64,000 nucleotides of DNA from Micromonospora andamanensis (GTDB lineage Bacteria > Actinomycetota > Actinomycetes > Mycobacteriales > Micromonosporaceae). Under the pieces are notes generated by a model. The model did no database searches, was not told where the DNA came from, and worked only from the letters and a program-made list of their open reading frames with translations. How positions within the stretch are numbered: the first letter of the stretch is position 1; each line of letters opens with the position of its first letter. Location: assembly GCF_016863495.1 (NCBI RefSeq), contig NZ_BOOZ01000009.1, forward strand, positions 1 through 64,000, written 5' to 3'. A program made the position numbers and the translations under genes. Shown piece by piece: positions 26,677 to 35,733 of this stretch.

Positions 26677-28200
26677 ATGTGTGGTTACCCGCATGCTGAG
26701 AGTCACTCATCGATCGGTTCGGAGATGCTGGGCCTGGACCTCGCCGGGTGTGCTGCGGTCCTCGGGGTGAGCGGGCCGCAGGTGCAACTGTGGGACTCCA
26801 CCGGGCAGTTCGCCGCACCCCGCACCGGGCAGGGCAGACACCGCCGGTGGTGGCGTACCGATCTCTACAGGTGGGCGGTGACCTCCCCGCTGCACCTGGC
26901 CGACCGGGTCCCGCTGAGCCACTGGCCGGCCGCGACGGGTCCCCGCCCCTACCTCGGCGCCCGGCTGATCGCCGACAGTGTCGCGCTCATGTGGGCCACA
27001 CCCGTGGGAACGATGGCCGTCGTCTGGCCGGTCTCGGGACGGCGTCCCGCGCCGCGCGGTTATCTGTCCCCCTTGCTGCGTGCGTGGGGCGTGGTGGGCG
27101 CGGCGACGGTGGCCCCCGGCCTCGACGTCGGTGGTCCCGTTGTCGAATCGCTGCCGATGACTCCGGCACAGGATGCGGGCTCCCCGTTGAGCTGGACGGA
27201 GCTGTCGGCGCTGATCGGCCAGCCGTTACCGTACTGGCCGCTGCCCCTCCGTAGGGAGGTTCTGCTCACCCGCTGGCGGCCGGGCCAGGCCACTGTCGAG
27301 GCGCTGGCCGGAGATCCGGAGCTGGACACCGACGCACTCCTTCGCATGGCCAGCCTCTACAAGGCGGACCATCCGGCGGCGCGCCTCCTGGTCGAGCTTG
27401 CCCGCACCGTCTTCCGCCAAGAGGCCGAGTCCGCCGGAGGGGAGATCGACGCCGTGGCGCGTGCGGTGGGTGCTGGCACCACCGTCGTCGCCGCCCGGCC
27501 GATGCCCGTGCCGGCGGTCGACCTGGACGACGTGGACGAGGGCACCCGCCGAGCGGGTTGGTGGGAGATCCTCTGTCGGCAGGACACCCTCGCTGAGCAC
27601 TGCCTGCTACAGATGCTGAAGTGGGACAACGGCGCGGACTGCCCGTTCGGCCACCGCTTCACGGTCAGAGCGGCGAGCCCGACCGTCGACGAGTGGATCG
27701 CACGGCTGGAGCCGACCACCCGTAGCGCGGCGTTCCGGCTGCTGGGTGAGGTCGACGTCGACGAGGAGACCCTGCGCGACCCGGCCACCGACGCGCCTGT
27801 GGTCCGCCGCCGCGACGGCGACGAGATCGAGCTGCGTGCCGCCGCGCCGCAACGGCTCCGGGCGACATCCCCGTTGGCCGAGATCATCCTGGATCATCCG
27901 ATCTGGGTTCGCACCGCCGACGGCACGCTGTACCCCGCTCCGCAGGGCTCCTACTGGGGGATCGGTTGGGGCTACCCGGGTTTCGGACCGAACTGTCTCG
28001 CCCTGCTGATTCACCGGCTGCTCGACGACATCAACGCCCGAGCCGCCGACAGCGTCAACGGAGCCCCCGTCGGTCTGCAACGCCTGACCCGGATCACGAT
28101 GCCCCGCGGCACCGTGCTCACCCGCGAGCAACTTGAGTCCGCTCGGGCGGGCACCTGGCAACCCACCCGTGACGACTTCCCCGCAGGCTACGAGGATTAG
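26677..28200 (+). CDS. Hypothetical protein with N-terminal helix-turn-helix; contains a TTA codon
   Basis: A 507-residue protein I cannot name. The N-terminal 60 residues read like a MerR/excisionase-type helix-turn-helix (LAGCAAVLGVSGPQVQLWDSTG, then GRHRRWWRTDLYRWA). The remainder is a large alpha/beta region with no recognised motif. A TTA leucine codon at 27226-27228 (residue 184) makes translation dependent on the bldA tRNA, a mark of developmental or secondary-metabolism genes. It lies 62 bases before the A-PCP gene on the same strand and may be the first gene of the cluster. The start is uncertain: ATG 26725, nearer the HTH, is an alternative. Confidence 0.6.
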   Translation: MCGYPHAESHSSIGSEMLGLDLAGCAAVLGVSGPQVQLWDSTGQFAAPRTGQGRHRRWWRTDLYRWAVTSPLHLADRVPLSHWPAATGPRPYLGARLIADSVALMWATPVGTMAVVWPVSGRRPAPRGYLSPLLRAWGVVGAATVAPGLDVGGPVVESLPMTPAQDAGSPLSWTELSALIGQPLPYWPLPLRREVLLTRWRPGQATVEALAGDPELDTDALLRMASLYKADHPAARLLVELARTVFRQEAESAGGEIDAVARAVGAGTTVVAARPMPVPAVDLDDVDEGTRRAGWWEILCRQDTLAEHCLLQMLKWDNGADCPFGHRFTVRAASPTVDEWIARLEPTTRSAAFRLLGEVDVDEETLRDPATDAPVVRRRDGDEIELRAAAPQRLRATSPLAEIILDHPIWVRTADGTLYPAPQGSYWGIGWGYPGFGPNCLALLIHRLLDDINARAADSVNGAPVGLQRLTRITMPRGTVLTREQLESARAGTWQPTRDDFPAGYED

Positions 28201-28262
28201 GCGCCCTGCCGCCCCGGTTTATGTGACACGTACCGGCCGGGACCGCCCCGTACCGTCGAGTC

Positions 28263-30638
28263 ATGGCACCTGGTCCACCTGGGACGACCGCCCTGCCCCC
28301 GTGGGCCCTCCCCGGTTCCCAGCCGGGTCGGGTCCGCCTGACATGTGAGGTGCCGGCGGGGTTGCGCGACGCGCTGGCCGTCGGGCCGGACGACACGGCC
28401 GCCCGGGAGCGGACGTTGCTGGTCAGCTGGCTCGCGGTGCTGTCGCGGTGTGTCGGCGAGCCCGAGGCGAGCACGGCGGTGGCCGGCGAAGCCGGTGGCC
28501 TCGACCGGATCAGCGCTGTCGTCGCCGACGTCACCTGGGCCGGCCTCGGCGACGCGCTGCGGCGGGTACCGCTGGACGGCCGACCGCACAGCGCCGTCGA
28601 CGCGCGGGGGACGCTCGCCGACGACACCGCCGACCTGGTGGTGCGGCTCGGGCCCGGCTGTGCCGGGTTGGAACTGGCCTACGACCTCGCGCACGTCTCG
28701 CACCACGCCGCCCAGCGGGTGCTCGGCTACCTGCTCCACGCTCTCGGCCGGGCCCGCACCGCGCCGGATGCGACAGTGGACCTCGGCGACATGTTGGGCA
28801 CCGAGGAGCGTCGGCGTCAGCTCGTCGAGCTGTGTGGTGCCCGGGTGGACAACGGTCCCGACGGGTTCGTCGCGGCGTTCCAGTCGCGCGCAGCGGCGGT
28901 TCCCGACCGGCCCGCGGTCCGGCACCGCGAGGACGTGTTGACCTACGGCGAACTCGACAGCGCCTCGCGGCGGCTGGCCCACCGTCTGCGCGGGCTCGGC
29001 GTCTCCGGCGGGGACGCTGTCGCCGTGGTCAGCGACCGGCACCTCGACTGGGTTGTCGCGATGCTGGGAGTCCTCCGGGCGGGCGCTGTGTATCTGCCGA
29101 TCCGGCCCGACTTCCCGCCGTCGCGGGTGCGCGGCCAACTCGACCGGGCCGACTGCCGGCTGGCGCTGACCGACGGCCCCGGCAGCACCCTCATGTCGGT
29201 CGTCGCGGGGACCGACGGCTGGTCCGGAACGGTGGTGCCGATCGCCGAGCCCGGCGCCGAGCCGGTCGCGGTCGACCTGCCACCGCCGGCCGGTGAGCAA
29301 CCTGCGTACGTCTACTTCACCTCGGGCTCGACCGGGCAGCCAAAGGGTGCCCTCTGCGCCCACGCTGGCATGATCAACCACTTGTGGGCCAAGGTCGACG
29401 ACCACGGCCTCCGGCCCGACGACGTGGTGACCCAGACCGCCTCGCAGTGCTTCGACATCTCGCTGTGGCAGGTCTGCGCACCCCTACTGGTCGGCGGCAC
29501 CTGTCTGGTGGTCGACGTCGATAAGCAACTCGATGTGGCAGCGTTCACCGCGCTGCTGGTCCGGCACGAGGTGACCACGATCCAGGTCGTGCCCTCCTAC
29601 CTGGAGGTGCTGCTCACCCACCTGGAGACCGGCACCGTACGGCTGCCCCGGCTCCGGTCGGTGTCGGTGACCGGTGAGGCGCTCCGCTCCGACCTGGTCC
29701 GTCGCTGGTTCGCGGTGCTGCCGGGAGTCCGGCTGCTCAACGCCTACGGCGCCACGGAGACCTCCGACGACGCCATGCACGAGGTGCTCGACGGACCTCC
29801 GGAGCGGGATCTGCCCGTGGTGAGCGTCGGCCGGGCGCTACGGAACATGCGGGTCTACGTCGTCGACGAGCGGCTGCGTCTGATGCCGGAGGGCGCCCGC
29901 GGCGAGATCGTGTTCGCCGGCGTGTGCGTGGGACTGGGCTACCTCAATGACCCGCAGCGGACCGCCGAGGTGTTCACCACCGACCCCTACCACCCGGGCG
30001 AACGCCTGTACCGGTCCGGCGATCTGGGCCGCTGGCTGCCGGAAGGGCGGCTGGAGTTTCTGGGCCGCCGCGACCACCAGGTCAAGATCCGGGGGCTGCG
30101 GGTGGAGATCGGCGAGGTGCGGGCGGCGATCGCGGCGGTACCGGCGGTCATCGACGCCGCTGTCGTCGCCGTCGGAGACGGCAACCGGGCCCGGCTGGTG
30201 GGCTTCCACGTCGCCACCGACGAGATCACACCGGACGACCTCGACAAGCAGCTCGCCGCGCGACTGCCGGACTACATGATCCCGGCGCACCACCTCCGAC
30301 TCGACGCGCTGCCGCTCAACGACAACAGCAAGGTCGACATGGTGCGGCTCACGCGGCTGGCGCAGGAGGCGACCTGCGGCGCTGTCGCGTTCGAGCCGCC
30401 CGGCACGGCGGCCGAGCGGCGCCTGGCGATGGTGTGGTCCGAGGTGCTGGGGCTGCCGACCGAGCGGGTGGGCCGGCACGACGACTTCTTCGAGTCGGGC
30501 GGCACGTCGCTGTCGGCGGTCGACCTGTTGACCCGCCTGAAGCACCGGCTGTCGCTGGCCGACCTGCTGGCTGGTCCGACGTTGCGCGAGGTCGCCCTAC
30601 GGCTGGGCAGCGTCGACAGCGATCCCGCTGCCGGATAG
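28263..30638 (+). CDS. Stand-alone NRPS adenylation-carrier (A-PCP) protein
   Basis: A 791-residue initiation- or side-arm-type NRPS. Residues 1 to about 175 resemble the C-terminal part of a condensation domain but lack HHxxxDG, so they are vestigial. The A domain follows (YFTSGSTGQPKG; CFDISLWQV; AYGATETSD; RSGDLGRW; final Lys in NDNSKVDM), then a PCP with the Ppant serine in ESGGTSLSAV. The eight-position code read against GrsA is approximately D-I-W-Q-S-T-A-D-D: Asp235 is kept, so an alpha-amino acid is activated, but I cannot name it. Converges with the CysK-like/ASL-like/ATP-grasp operon, which may make its substrate. Confidence 0.9.
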   Translation: MAPGPPGTTALPPWALPGSQPGRVRLTCEVPAGLRDALAVGPDDTAARERTLLVSWLAVLSRCVGEPEASTAVAGEAGGLDRISAVVADVTWAGLGDALRRVPLDGRPHSAVDARGTLADDTADLVVRLGPGCAGLELAYDLAHVSHHAAQRVLGYLLHALGRARTAPDATVDLGDMLGTEERRRQLVELCGARVDNGPDGFVAAFQSRAAAVPDRPAVRHREDVLTYGELDSASRRLAHRLRGLGVSGGDAVAVVSDRHLDWVVAMLGVLRAGAVYLPIRPDFPPSRVRGQLDRADCRLALTDGPGSTLMSVVAGTDGWSGTVVPIAEPGAEPVAVDLPPPAGEQPAYVYFTSGSTGQPKGALCAHAGMINHLWAKVDDHGLRPDDVVTQTASQCFDISLWQVCAPLLVGGTCLVVDVDKQLDVAAFTALLVRHEVTTIQVVPSYLEVLLTHLETGTVRLPRLRSVSVTGEALRSDLVRRWFAVLPGVRLLNAYGATETSDDAMHEVLDGPPERDLPVVSVGRALRNMRVYVVDERLRLMPEGARGEIVFAGVCVGLGYLNDPQRTAEVFTTDPYHPGERLYRSGDLGRWLPEGRLEFLGRRDHQVKIRGLRVEIGEVRAAIAAVPAVIDAAVVAVGDGNRARLVGFHVATDEITPDDLDKQLAARLPDYMIPAHHLRLDALPLNDNSKVDMVRLTRLAQEATCGAVAFEPPGTAAERRLAMVWSEVLGLPTERVGRHDDFFESGGTSLSAVDLLTRLKHRLSLADLLAGPTLREVALRLGSVDSDPAAG

Positions 30639-30672
30639 CCGCCGCCACCTGGTCGTCCGTTTCGACGAACCC

Positions 30673-31887
30673 TCAGTCGATCGCCACCGGCAACGCGGCG
30701 ACCGCCCGGTCGGCTCGTGCGCCGGCCTCCGCTGGCGATCGACCCTGGGCGATCACGTATCCGAGCCGGTCCAGGAACGAACCGAGGCGGACGATCCGCT
30801 GGCCGGGCCGGGCGGTGACCACCGCGTCGACCACACCGGGAAGCGTCAGCGCCGATGCCGGGTCGGGCAGCGTCCGGACGACACCGTCAGCCGCCGGCAG
30901 CAGGAATCGCACGCTGGCGTACCCGGTCCGCACCGCGTTCCGCGGTGGGACACGGCCCGCGCTGCGGGCCACCAGCTCCGCGATCAGATCCTGCCCGGTG
31001 GCCACCCGGATCGCCTGCGGGATCATGCCGCCGGCCAGCCTGGGGTTCAGCTCCACCACGACCGCCCGGCCGTTGGTCATCCGTAGCTCGACGTGTGCCG
31101 CACCCCAACCCAGCCCGAGCGCGGCGGACGCTGCTCGGGCGCTCTCGGCGAGCAGCGCGGCGGTGCCGGGGTCCACCGCGGCCGGGACATCGTGCCCGAC
31201 CTCCAGGAACCCTCGAGACTCGTCGACGTGCTTGGCCACCACCGTCCGTACCTCGCCGGCCAGCAGTTCCACGGAGAACTCGGGACCTGGCAGGTAGGAC
31301 TCGACGAGCACGGCCGCCGGCAGCGGCAGGCCGCGCTCGTCGGTCCTGGTGGCGAGCAGTTCAGCGGCGTGCGTCGCCACCGTGCGCAGGTCGTCACAGC
31401 GGCGTACCCCGATCGAGCCGGAACGGCTGACCGGCTTGACCACCACCGGCGCCCCCAACCGCTCCGCAGCCGCGACCGCGGCCGGCACCGATGTCACCAC
31501 CTGGAATCCGGGCGAGGCGACGCCGGCCGCCGCGAACCGCTCACGCTGGACGCCCTTGCTCCGGGCGGCGGCCAGCCGCTCCGGCTCCTCCCCCGGCACG
31601 TCGAGGGCGCGGGCCACGGCAGCGGCGGTGGCGATGAAGTACTCGGAACTGGAGGTCACCCCGGCGACCTGGTGTGCCTGCGCCAGCCCACGGCAGCAGG
31701 CCAGCACCGCAGGCGGTGAGCCGGTGTCACACCCGTGGACCGGCAGGTCCAGCTCGGCGGCGTACGGATAGCGGCTTGGATCGGCGGTGACCAGGTGCGG
31801 AACGAGACCCAGGTCGCGGGCCCGCTCCGCGAAGAGCCGACCGCTACCTGTCGTGTTGCTCTCCACCAGGATCAGCAGCTCAGCCAC
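30673..31887 (-). CDS. ATP-grasp ligase
   Basis: A 404-residue ATP-grasp enzyme, expected to activate a carboxylate as acyl phosphate and join it to an amine or other nucleophile. Seen: an N-terminal pre-ATP-grasp Rossmann-like part (LLILVESNTTGSG), the ATP-binding strand-loop VVVKPVSRSGSIG (residues 148-160) and the metal-binding VELNPRLAGG in the C-terminal half. This resembles the carboxylate-amine ligase group used in dipeptide and amide formation. The GTG start overlaps the upstream lyase stop, so it is translationally coupled and the third gene of a three-gene operon. Substrates are not known. Confidence 0.85.
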   Translation of the reverse strand: MAELLILVESNTTGSGRLFAERARDLGLVPHLVTADPSRYPYAAELDLPVHGCDTGSPPAVLACCRGLAQAHQVAGVTSSSEYFIATAAAVARALDVPGEEPERLAAARSKGVQRERFAAAGVASPGFQVVTSVPAAVAAAERLGAPVVVKPVSRSGSIGVRRCDDLRTVATHAAELLATRTDERGLPLPAAVLVESYLPGPEFSVELLAGEVRTVVAKHVDESRGFLEVGHDVPAAVDPGTAALLAESARAASAALGLGWGAAHVELRMTNGRAVVVELNPRLAGGMIPQAIRVATGQDLIAELVARSAGRVPPRNAVRTGYASVRFLLPAADGVVRTLPDPASALTLPGVVDAVVTARPGQRIVRLGSFLDRLGYVIAQGRSPAEAGARADRAVAALPVAID

Positions 31888-33316
31888 GGCAGACCGCCTC
31901 ACTTGCCGCTCCGAGCGCGACGGCCGCCTCAGCCCATCGCCGGCGCAGGTCGTGCAGATCCGCCCGGAGCCGGTGACGCAGCGCCCAGGCGGCGGCCAGG
32001 GTTTCTGCCCGGCTGCCCGGCCCGCCACCGAAGCGGGCCCGGTCGGCGGCGGTACGCGGATCGATCCGCGCCAGCCCCTCGGGTGGCCAGGCCGCGCCGT
32101 CGTCGACCGCCCGCAGCACCGCCGCACCGACCCGCCGGTGCGCCTCGCGGAACGGCACCCCCTGACGGACCAGGTCGTTCGTCACAGCCGTGGCCTCGAC
32201 GAAGCCGCGAGCGGCGGCCGGCTCCATGGTGGCCGGTCGTGGGCGAGCCCCCGCGACCACGAGGGCGGCGAGGGCCAGCACATCCCGTGTGGTCCGCAGC
32301 GCCGGCGCGACCGGCGCCATCGCTTCGGTGCCGACCTCGATCGAGTTGGTGAAGGGTGCCGATCGGATCGCGCTCGTCGCGGTCACCCAGGCGCCCAGCA
32401 CCCGGGTGGGACGGGCCTTCAGATGTTCCAGGACGAATGCGTTCCGCTTCTGGGGCAGGGCCGACGAGCCGCCGACGAGCCAGTCGGGGAAGTGCACGTA
32501 ATGCACCTCGGACGAGCTCCACAGTTGCAGGTCGGCGGCGAGCCGGGACACCGTGACGGCCAGGTTCGCGGCGACTCCCAGCGCGTCGAGGGAGGCGTCG
32601 CGGGAGGCGATCGCGTCCACGGCGTGCAGTGGGCCGGACTCGAAGCCGAGCAGCGCCGCCGTACGCTCGGTGTCGAGTTCGAGGTCGGTGCCGGCCACCG
32701 CGTGTGCGCCCAACGGACACCTGCGGATCGCGCGGAGACAGGCCATCATCCGGTCGAGCCCCCGGAGCAGCGCGAGCGCGACTCCGGTGAGGTAGTACCC
32801 GTAGGTGATCGGCATCGCCGGCTGGTAGTGGGTGTGGATCGCCATCACGTCGTCGAGGTGCCGGCCCGCCGAGGCGAGCAGCGCCGTGACCAGCCTGCCG
32901 CCCTCGGCGACCACATCGGATCCGCGGTCACGCAGCCCGAGTAGCGTCGTGGTGGCGTTCAGGTCGTTGCGGGACCTGCCGGTGTGCAACAGGCCGCCCA
33001 CGTCGGGTCCGCAGCGCCGGGTGACCGCCTCCTCGTAGGCGAGGTAGATTCCCCGCGGTCGGGGAAGCGACAGCACCGGGGCGAAGCCTTCGGCCTCGAT
33101 GTCGCGCACGGTACGCAACAGTCGGGCTGCCTTCCCACCCGCGATGATCCCGCGCTCGGCGAGCATCACCAGATGGGCCCGGTCGACCTGGGCGATCAGA
33201 CGCAGGATCGCCCGGTCGGCGACCGGATCCGACGCCTCGTAGCAGAGCCGCTGCGCCTTGCCGGCGAGGGGACTGGCGATCCGGCCCGTGCCCGGCGACG
33301 AGAGCGGTCCGTTCAT
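31880..33316 (-). CDS. Argininosuccinate lyase-like (fumarase/aspartase superfamily) protein
   Basis: A 478-residue member of the argininosuccinate lyase family, which eliminates fumarate from N-substituted aspartates. All three signature regions are present: TGRSRND (residues 112-118), THYQPAMP (162-169, with the family's active-site His) and the flexible loop GSSALPQKRN (283-292) with the catalytic serine. It therefore looks catalytically intact. No argininosuccinate synthase or arginine gene is near; instead it is coupled (ATGA overlap) to a CysK-like gene and followed by an ATP-grasp gene, so a dedicated biosynthetic substrate rather than argininosuccinate is likely. Confidence 0.85.
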   Translation of the reverse strand: MNGPLSSPGTGRIASPLAGKAQRLCYEASDPVADRAILRLIAQVDRAHLVMLAERGIIAGGKAARLLRTVRDIEAEGFAPVLSLPRPRGIYLAYEEAVTRRCGPDVGGLLHTGRSRNDLNATTTLLGLRDRGSDVVAEGGRLVTALLASAGRHLDDVMAIHTHYQPAMPITYGYYLTGVALALLRGLDRMMACLRAIRRCPLGAHAVAGTDLELDTERTAALLGFESGPLHAVDAIASRDASLDALGVAANLAVTVSRLAADLQLWSSSEVHYVHFPDWLVGGSSALPQKRNAFVLEHLKARPTRVLGAWVTATSAIRSAPFTNSIEVGTEAMAPVAPALRTTRDVLALAALVVAGARPRPATMEPAAARGFVEATAVTNDLVRQGVPFREAHRRVGAAVLRAVDDGAAWPPEGLARIDPRTAADRARFGGGPGSRAETLAAAWALRHRLRADLHDLRRRWAEAAVALGAASEAVCRG

Positions 33317-34359
33317 CCGGCGAGAGCCTGTTCGTCGCAGACCTCGACCAGCGTGCGGCGTCCCCACCGCATCCAGGTCCAGTCGGGATCGCCTGACGGC
33401 ATCGGCACCTCCCGCGGCCGGACGTCGGCGGACACCCGACGCCGGGGATCGGCGTCGAGCCAGGCCTCGTCGTAGACGGTGTCGATGTAGCGATCCCCCT
33501 GGTCGGGCAGCATCACCACGGCGACCCTGCCGGGATAACGAGCCGCCCACCAACGGGCCACCGCCAGGGCCGCCCCCGAGGTCGGCCCGTGGAACAGCGC
33601 GTGCCGGCGGTGCAACCGGCGGGTCTCCCGGTAGGCGACACCTGGTGGGCACCAGTGCACCTCGTCGAAGACGGTGTGGTCGAGATTGCGCGGCAGCACG
33701 CTGTTGCCGAGCCCGCGCAGCTCGCGTACCTGGTCGGGCTGGCCGAACAGCACGCTGCCGGGTGTGTCGACACCGATGGCGACCAGGTGGGGAAAGTACG
33801 CCCGCAGCGCGGTCGCCGTGCCGCACATCGAGCCGCCCGAGCCGACCGGACCGATCAGGGCGTCGATCCGACCGAGCTGACCGGCGAGGTGGTCGACGAG
33901 CACCTCGTAGGAGGCCGGATTGCGCGGGTTGTCGTACTGCCGCGGCCAGAAGTGGTCGGGGTGGCGCTCGCGGATCTCAGCCAGCCGGGCCAACCGCATC
34001 GTCTGGAATTCCCCGCGTGGTGACGGCGTCGCACACATCTCGATGACGACGCCCAGGTCGGCCAGGCGACGGCAGAGCCGCCGGTCCATGACCGGGTCGG
34101 TGACCAGGGTCAACGGGCGACGGATCAGCGCGGCCTTCACCGCGAGCGCCACGCCGAAGGTGCCACTCGTCGACTCCACGATCATCGTGTCGGGCCCGAT
34201 CTCACCGGAGGCGAGGGCCGTGTCGATGATGTGATGCGCGGGCAGCATCTTCATCAGCTTGAACGAGGCGCCCCAGAGCGAGCCGCCGAGCGGGACCACG
34301 GCCGGCATCAGATCCATGGCGACCGCGTCGACGCCCGCTCCAGGAGGAACACGTGTCAC
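33313..34359 (-). CDS. PLP-dependent cysteine synthase/SbnA-like enzyme
   Basis: A fold-type II PLP enzyme of about 348 residues, of the CysK/SbnA group, which performs beta-replacement on an activated serine. Seen: the PLP lysine in ASFKLMKML (Lys34), the substrate loop STSGTFG in place of TSGNTG (residues 64-69), and the phosphate-binding glycine loop GPVGSGGSMCG. The loop change suggests a nucleophile other than sulphide. First gene of a tightly coupled operon with the lyase-like and ATP-grasp genes. Divergent from an O-methyltransferase gene. The start is uncertain: this GTG has GAGGAGG 12 bases upstream; an ATG at 34317 would shorten the protein and one at 34425 would lengthen it. Confidence 0.85.
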   Translation of the reverse strand: MTRVPPGAGVDAVAMDLMPAVVPLGGSLWGASFKLMKMLPAHHIIDTALASGEIGPDTMIVESTSGTFGVALAVKAALIRRPLTLVTDPVMDRRLCRRLADLGVVIEMCATPSPRGEFQTMRLARLAEIRERHPDHFWPRQYDNPRNPASYEVLVDHLAGQLGRIDALIGPVGSGGSMCGTATALRAYFPHLVAIGVDTPGSVLFGQPDQVRELRGLGNSVLPRNLDHTVFDEVHWCPPGVAYRETRRLHRRHALFHGPTSGAALAVARWWAARYPGRVAVVMLPDQGDRYIDTVYDEAWLDADPRRRVSADVRPREVPMPSGDPDWTWMRWGRRTLVEVCDEQALAG

Positions 34360-34479
34360 GGTGAGCCCGCACCTCCTCGTGATCGCGGCGCGTCGGTCTG
34401 TCGTGACGAGCACCATGACACACACCGGATGCCCGGTCTAACGTCTGGCTCAGCCAGCGGCGAGCGGAGGATTGCCGAT

Positions 34480-35517
34480 ATGGAGCTTCCACGACATCGG
34501 GTCGATCTGCGGGCAATGGTCCGACTGACCGAGCTGGCCGACTACGTCGTGCCGTTCTGTCTCCGGGTCGCCTGCGACCTACGTGTGGCCGACCACCTCG
34601 CCGCCGGGCCCCGAGGTGTGGAGGAACTCGCCGAGGTCACCGGCACCCGGGCGGGCCCGTTGCTGCGTCTGCTGAGAACGCTGGCGAGCCGCGAGGTGTT
34701 CGTCGAGACCACGCCGACGGTCTTCGCGCTCACCGATCTCGCCCAGCCGTTGCGCAGTGACCACCCGCTGTCTCTGGCCACCGCCTACCCGCTCCTGAGC
34801 TGCGACGTGGCCGCCTGGGGGCGTCTCGACCACAGCATCCGCACTGGGCAGGCGGCGTTCGATCTCGTGCACGGCACCGGTTACTGGCAGTACATGGCGA
34901 CTCATCCGGACGAGAGCCGCCGCTTCGACGCCTCGCAGCGCGCCGCGACACGGCTGGAGCTACGCAGCGTTCTGGGCGCGTACCCCTGGGCTGACCTGCA
35001 CTCGGTGGTGGACGTAGGTGGCGGTGACGGCGGGTTTCTGGCCGGCATTCTGGCTCGGTTCCGGCACCTGCGGGGCACCCTGTTCGACCTGCCGCACGTG
35101 GCGTCCGGCGCGGCGAAGGTGTTCGCCGACGCCGGTGTCTCCGACCGGGCCGAGGCGGTTGGCGGCAGCTTCCTCGACCCGGACGGCCAACAGGTGCCTA
35201 CCGGCGCCGACGCCTACCTGTTCAAGCGGGTGCTCTACCACTGGGATGACGAAAGCGCCACGGTGCTGTTGCGCAAGGTCCGTGCGGCGATGCGCCCGGA
35301 CAGCCGGCTACTCGTCATCGAACCCGTGGTCGACCCCGTCGTGGACGGCGAGTCGTACGTCACCGGCCTGCGCTACGACATGCTGCTGCTGGCCATGGCC
35401 GGTGGCGGCGCACGTGAGGTGACCGCGATCGAGAAGCTGGTGCGCACCGCCAGCCTGCGCCTGGTGCGCACCATCGGCACCCTCACCCTGCCGATCCTGG
35501 AGATCCGCCCCGCGTGA
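34480..35517 (+). CDS. SAM-dependent O-methyltransferase (acetylserotonin-OMT type), copy 1
   Basis: A 345-residue class I methyltransferase with an N-terminal winged-helix dimerisation domain (residues 1-95) and a catalytic domain with the SAM motif VVDVGGGDGG (178-185). The region that usually carries the catalytic base (family LHDWDD) reads LYHWDD (252-257), keeping a histidine one position later. Acts on a hydroxyl or amine of a small molecule, probably the cluster product or an intermediate. Start is ATG with GGAGG nine bases upstream. It has a paralogue at 41961 that shares the DYV(V/T)P opening and overall layout. Confidence 0.9.
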   Translation: MELPRHRVDLRAMVRLTELADYVVPFCLRVACDLRVADHLAAGPRGVEELAEVTGTRAGPLLRLLRTLASREVFVETTPTVFALTDLAQPLRSDHPLSLATAYPLLSCDVAAWGRLDHSIRTGQAAFDLVHGTGYWQYMATHPDESRRFDASQRAATRLELRSVLGAYPWADLHSVVDVGGGDGGFLAGILARFRHLRGTLFDLPHVASGAAKVFADAGVSDRAEAVGGSFLDPDGQQVPTGADAYLFKRVLYHWDDESATVLLRKVRAAMRPDSRLLVIEPVVDPVVDGESYVTGLRYDMLLLAMAGGGAREVTAIEKLVRTASLRLVRTIGTLTLPILEIRPA

Positions 35518-35598
35518 CGGGGCAACTCGGACACCGGAGGCGCGTACTTCCACAGTCCGACGCCGGGTGGCGGGTGGCCGGATACCGACATGCCAGTG

Positions 35599-35625
35599 CA
35601 ACAGCTGTGATCGATGTTGCTGTTG
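35599..35625. promoter_or_regulatory. Inverted repeat in SARP-gene promoter region
   Basis: Perfect 7-base arms CAACAGC and GCTGTTG with a 13-base spacer, about 110 bases upstream of the SARP start. The spacer contains TGTGATCGAT, a decamer repeated exactly upstream of the StrR-like gene (38550-38559). It could be a shared operator or activator site. Confidence 0.45.
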
Positions 35626-35710
35626 GGTATCTGCCGTCCGGTTCCTGTCTCCCCGCCCGTCCAGCAGTTACGGTTCGTCCACCCCAGTCTCGGTTAAGTA
35701 CATCGTCAGT

Positions 35711-35731
35711 CCAGCCGGCCACACCGGCTGG
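35711..35731 (+). promoter_or_regulatory. Hairpin just before the SARP start codon
   Basis: Perfect 8-base arms CCAGCCGG and CCGGCTGG with a 5-base loop, ending two bases before the GTG at 35734. In the mRNA it would cover the ribosome-binding region and could limit translation. Confidence 0.4.
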
Positions 35732-35733
35732 CG

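Noticed and set aside
26290..26706. Minus-strand 138-codon open frame left of the cluster
   Set aside because: No ribosome site, unnatural Arg/Gly composition and no motif; treated as intergenic.
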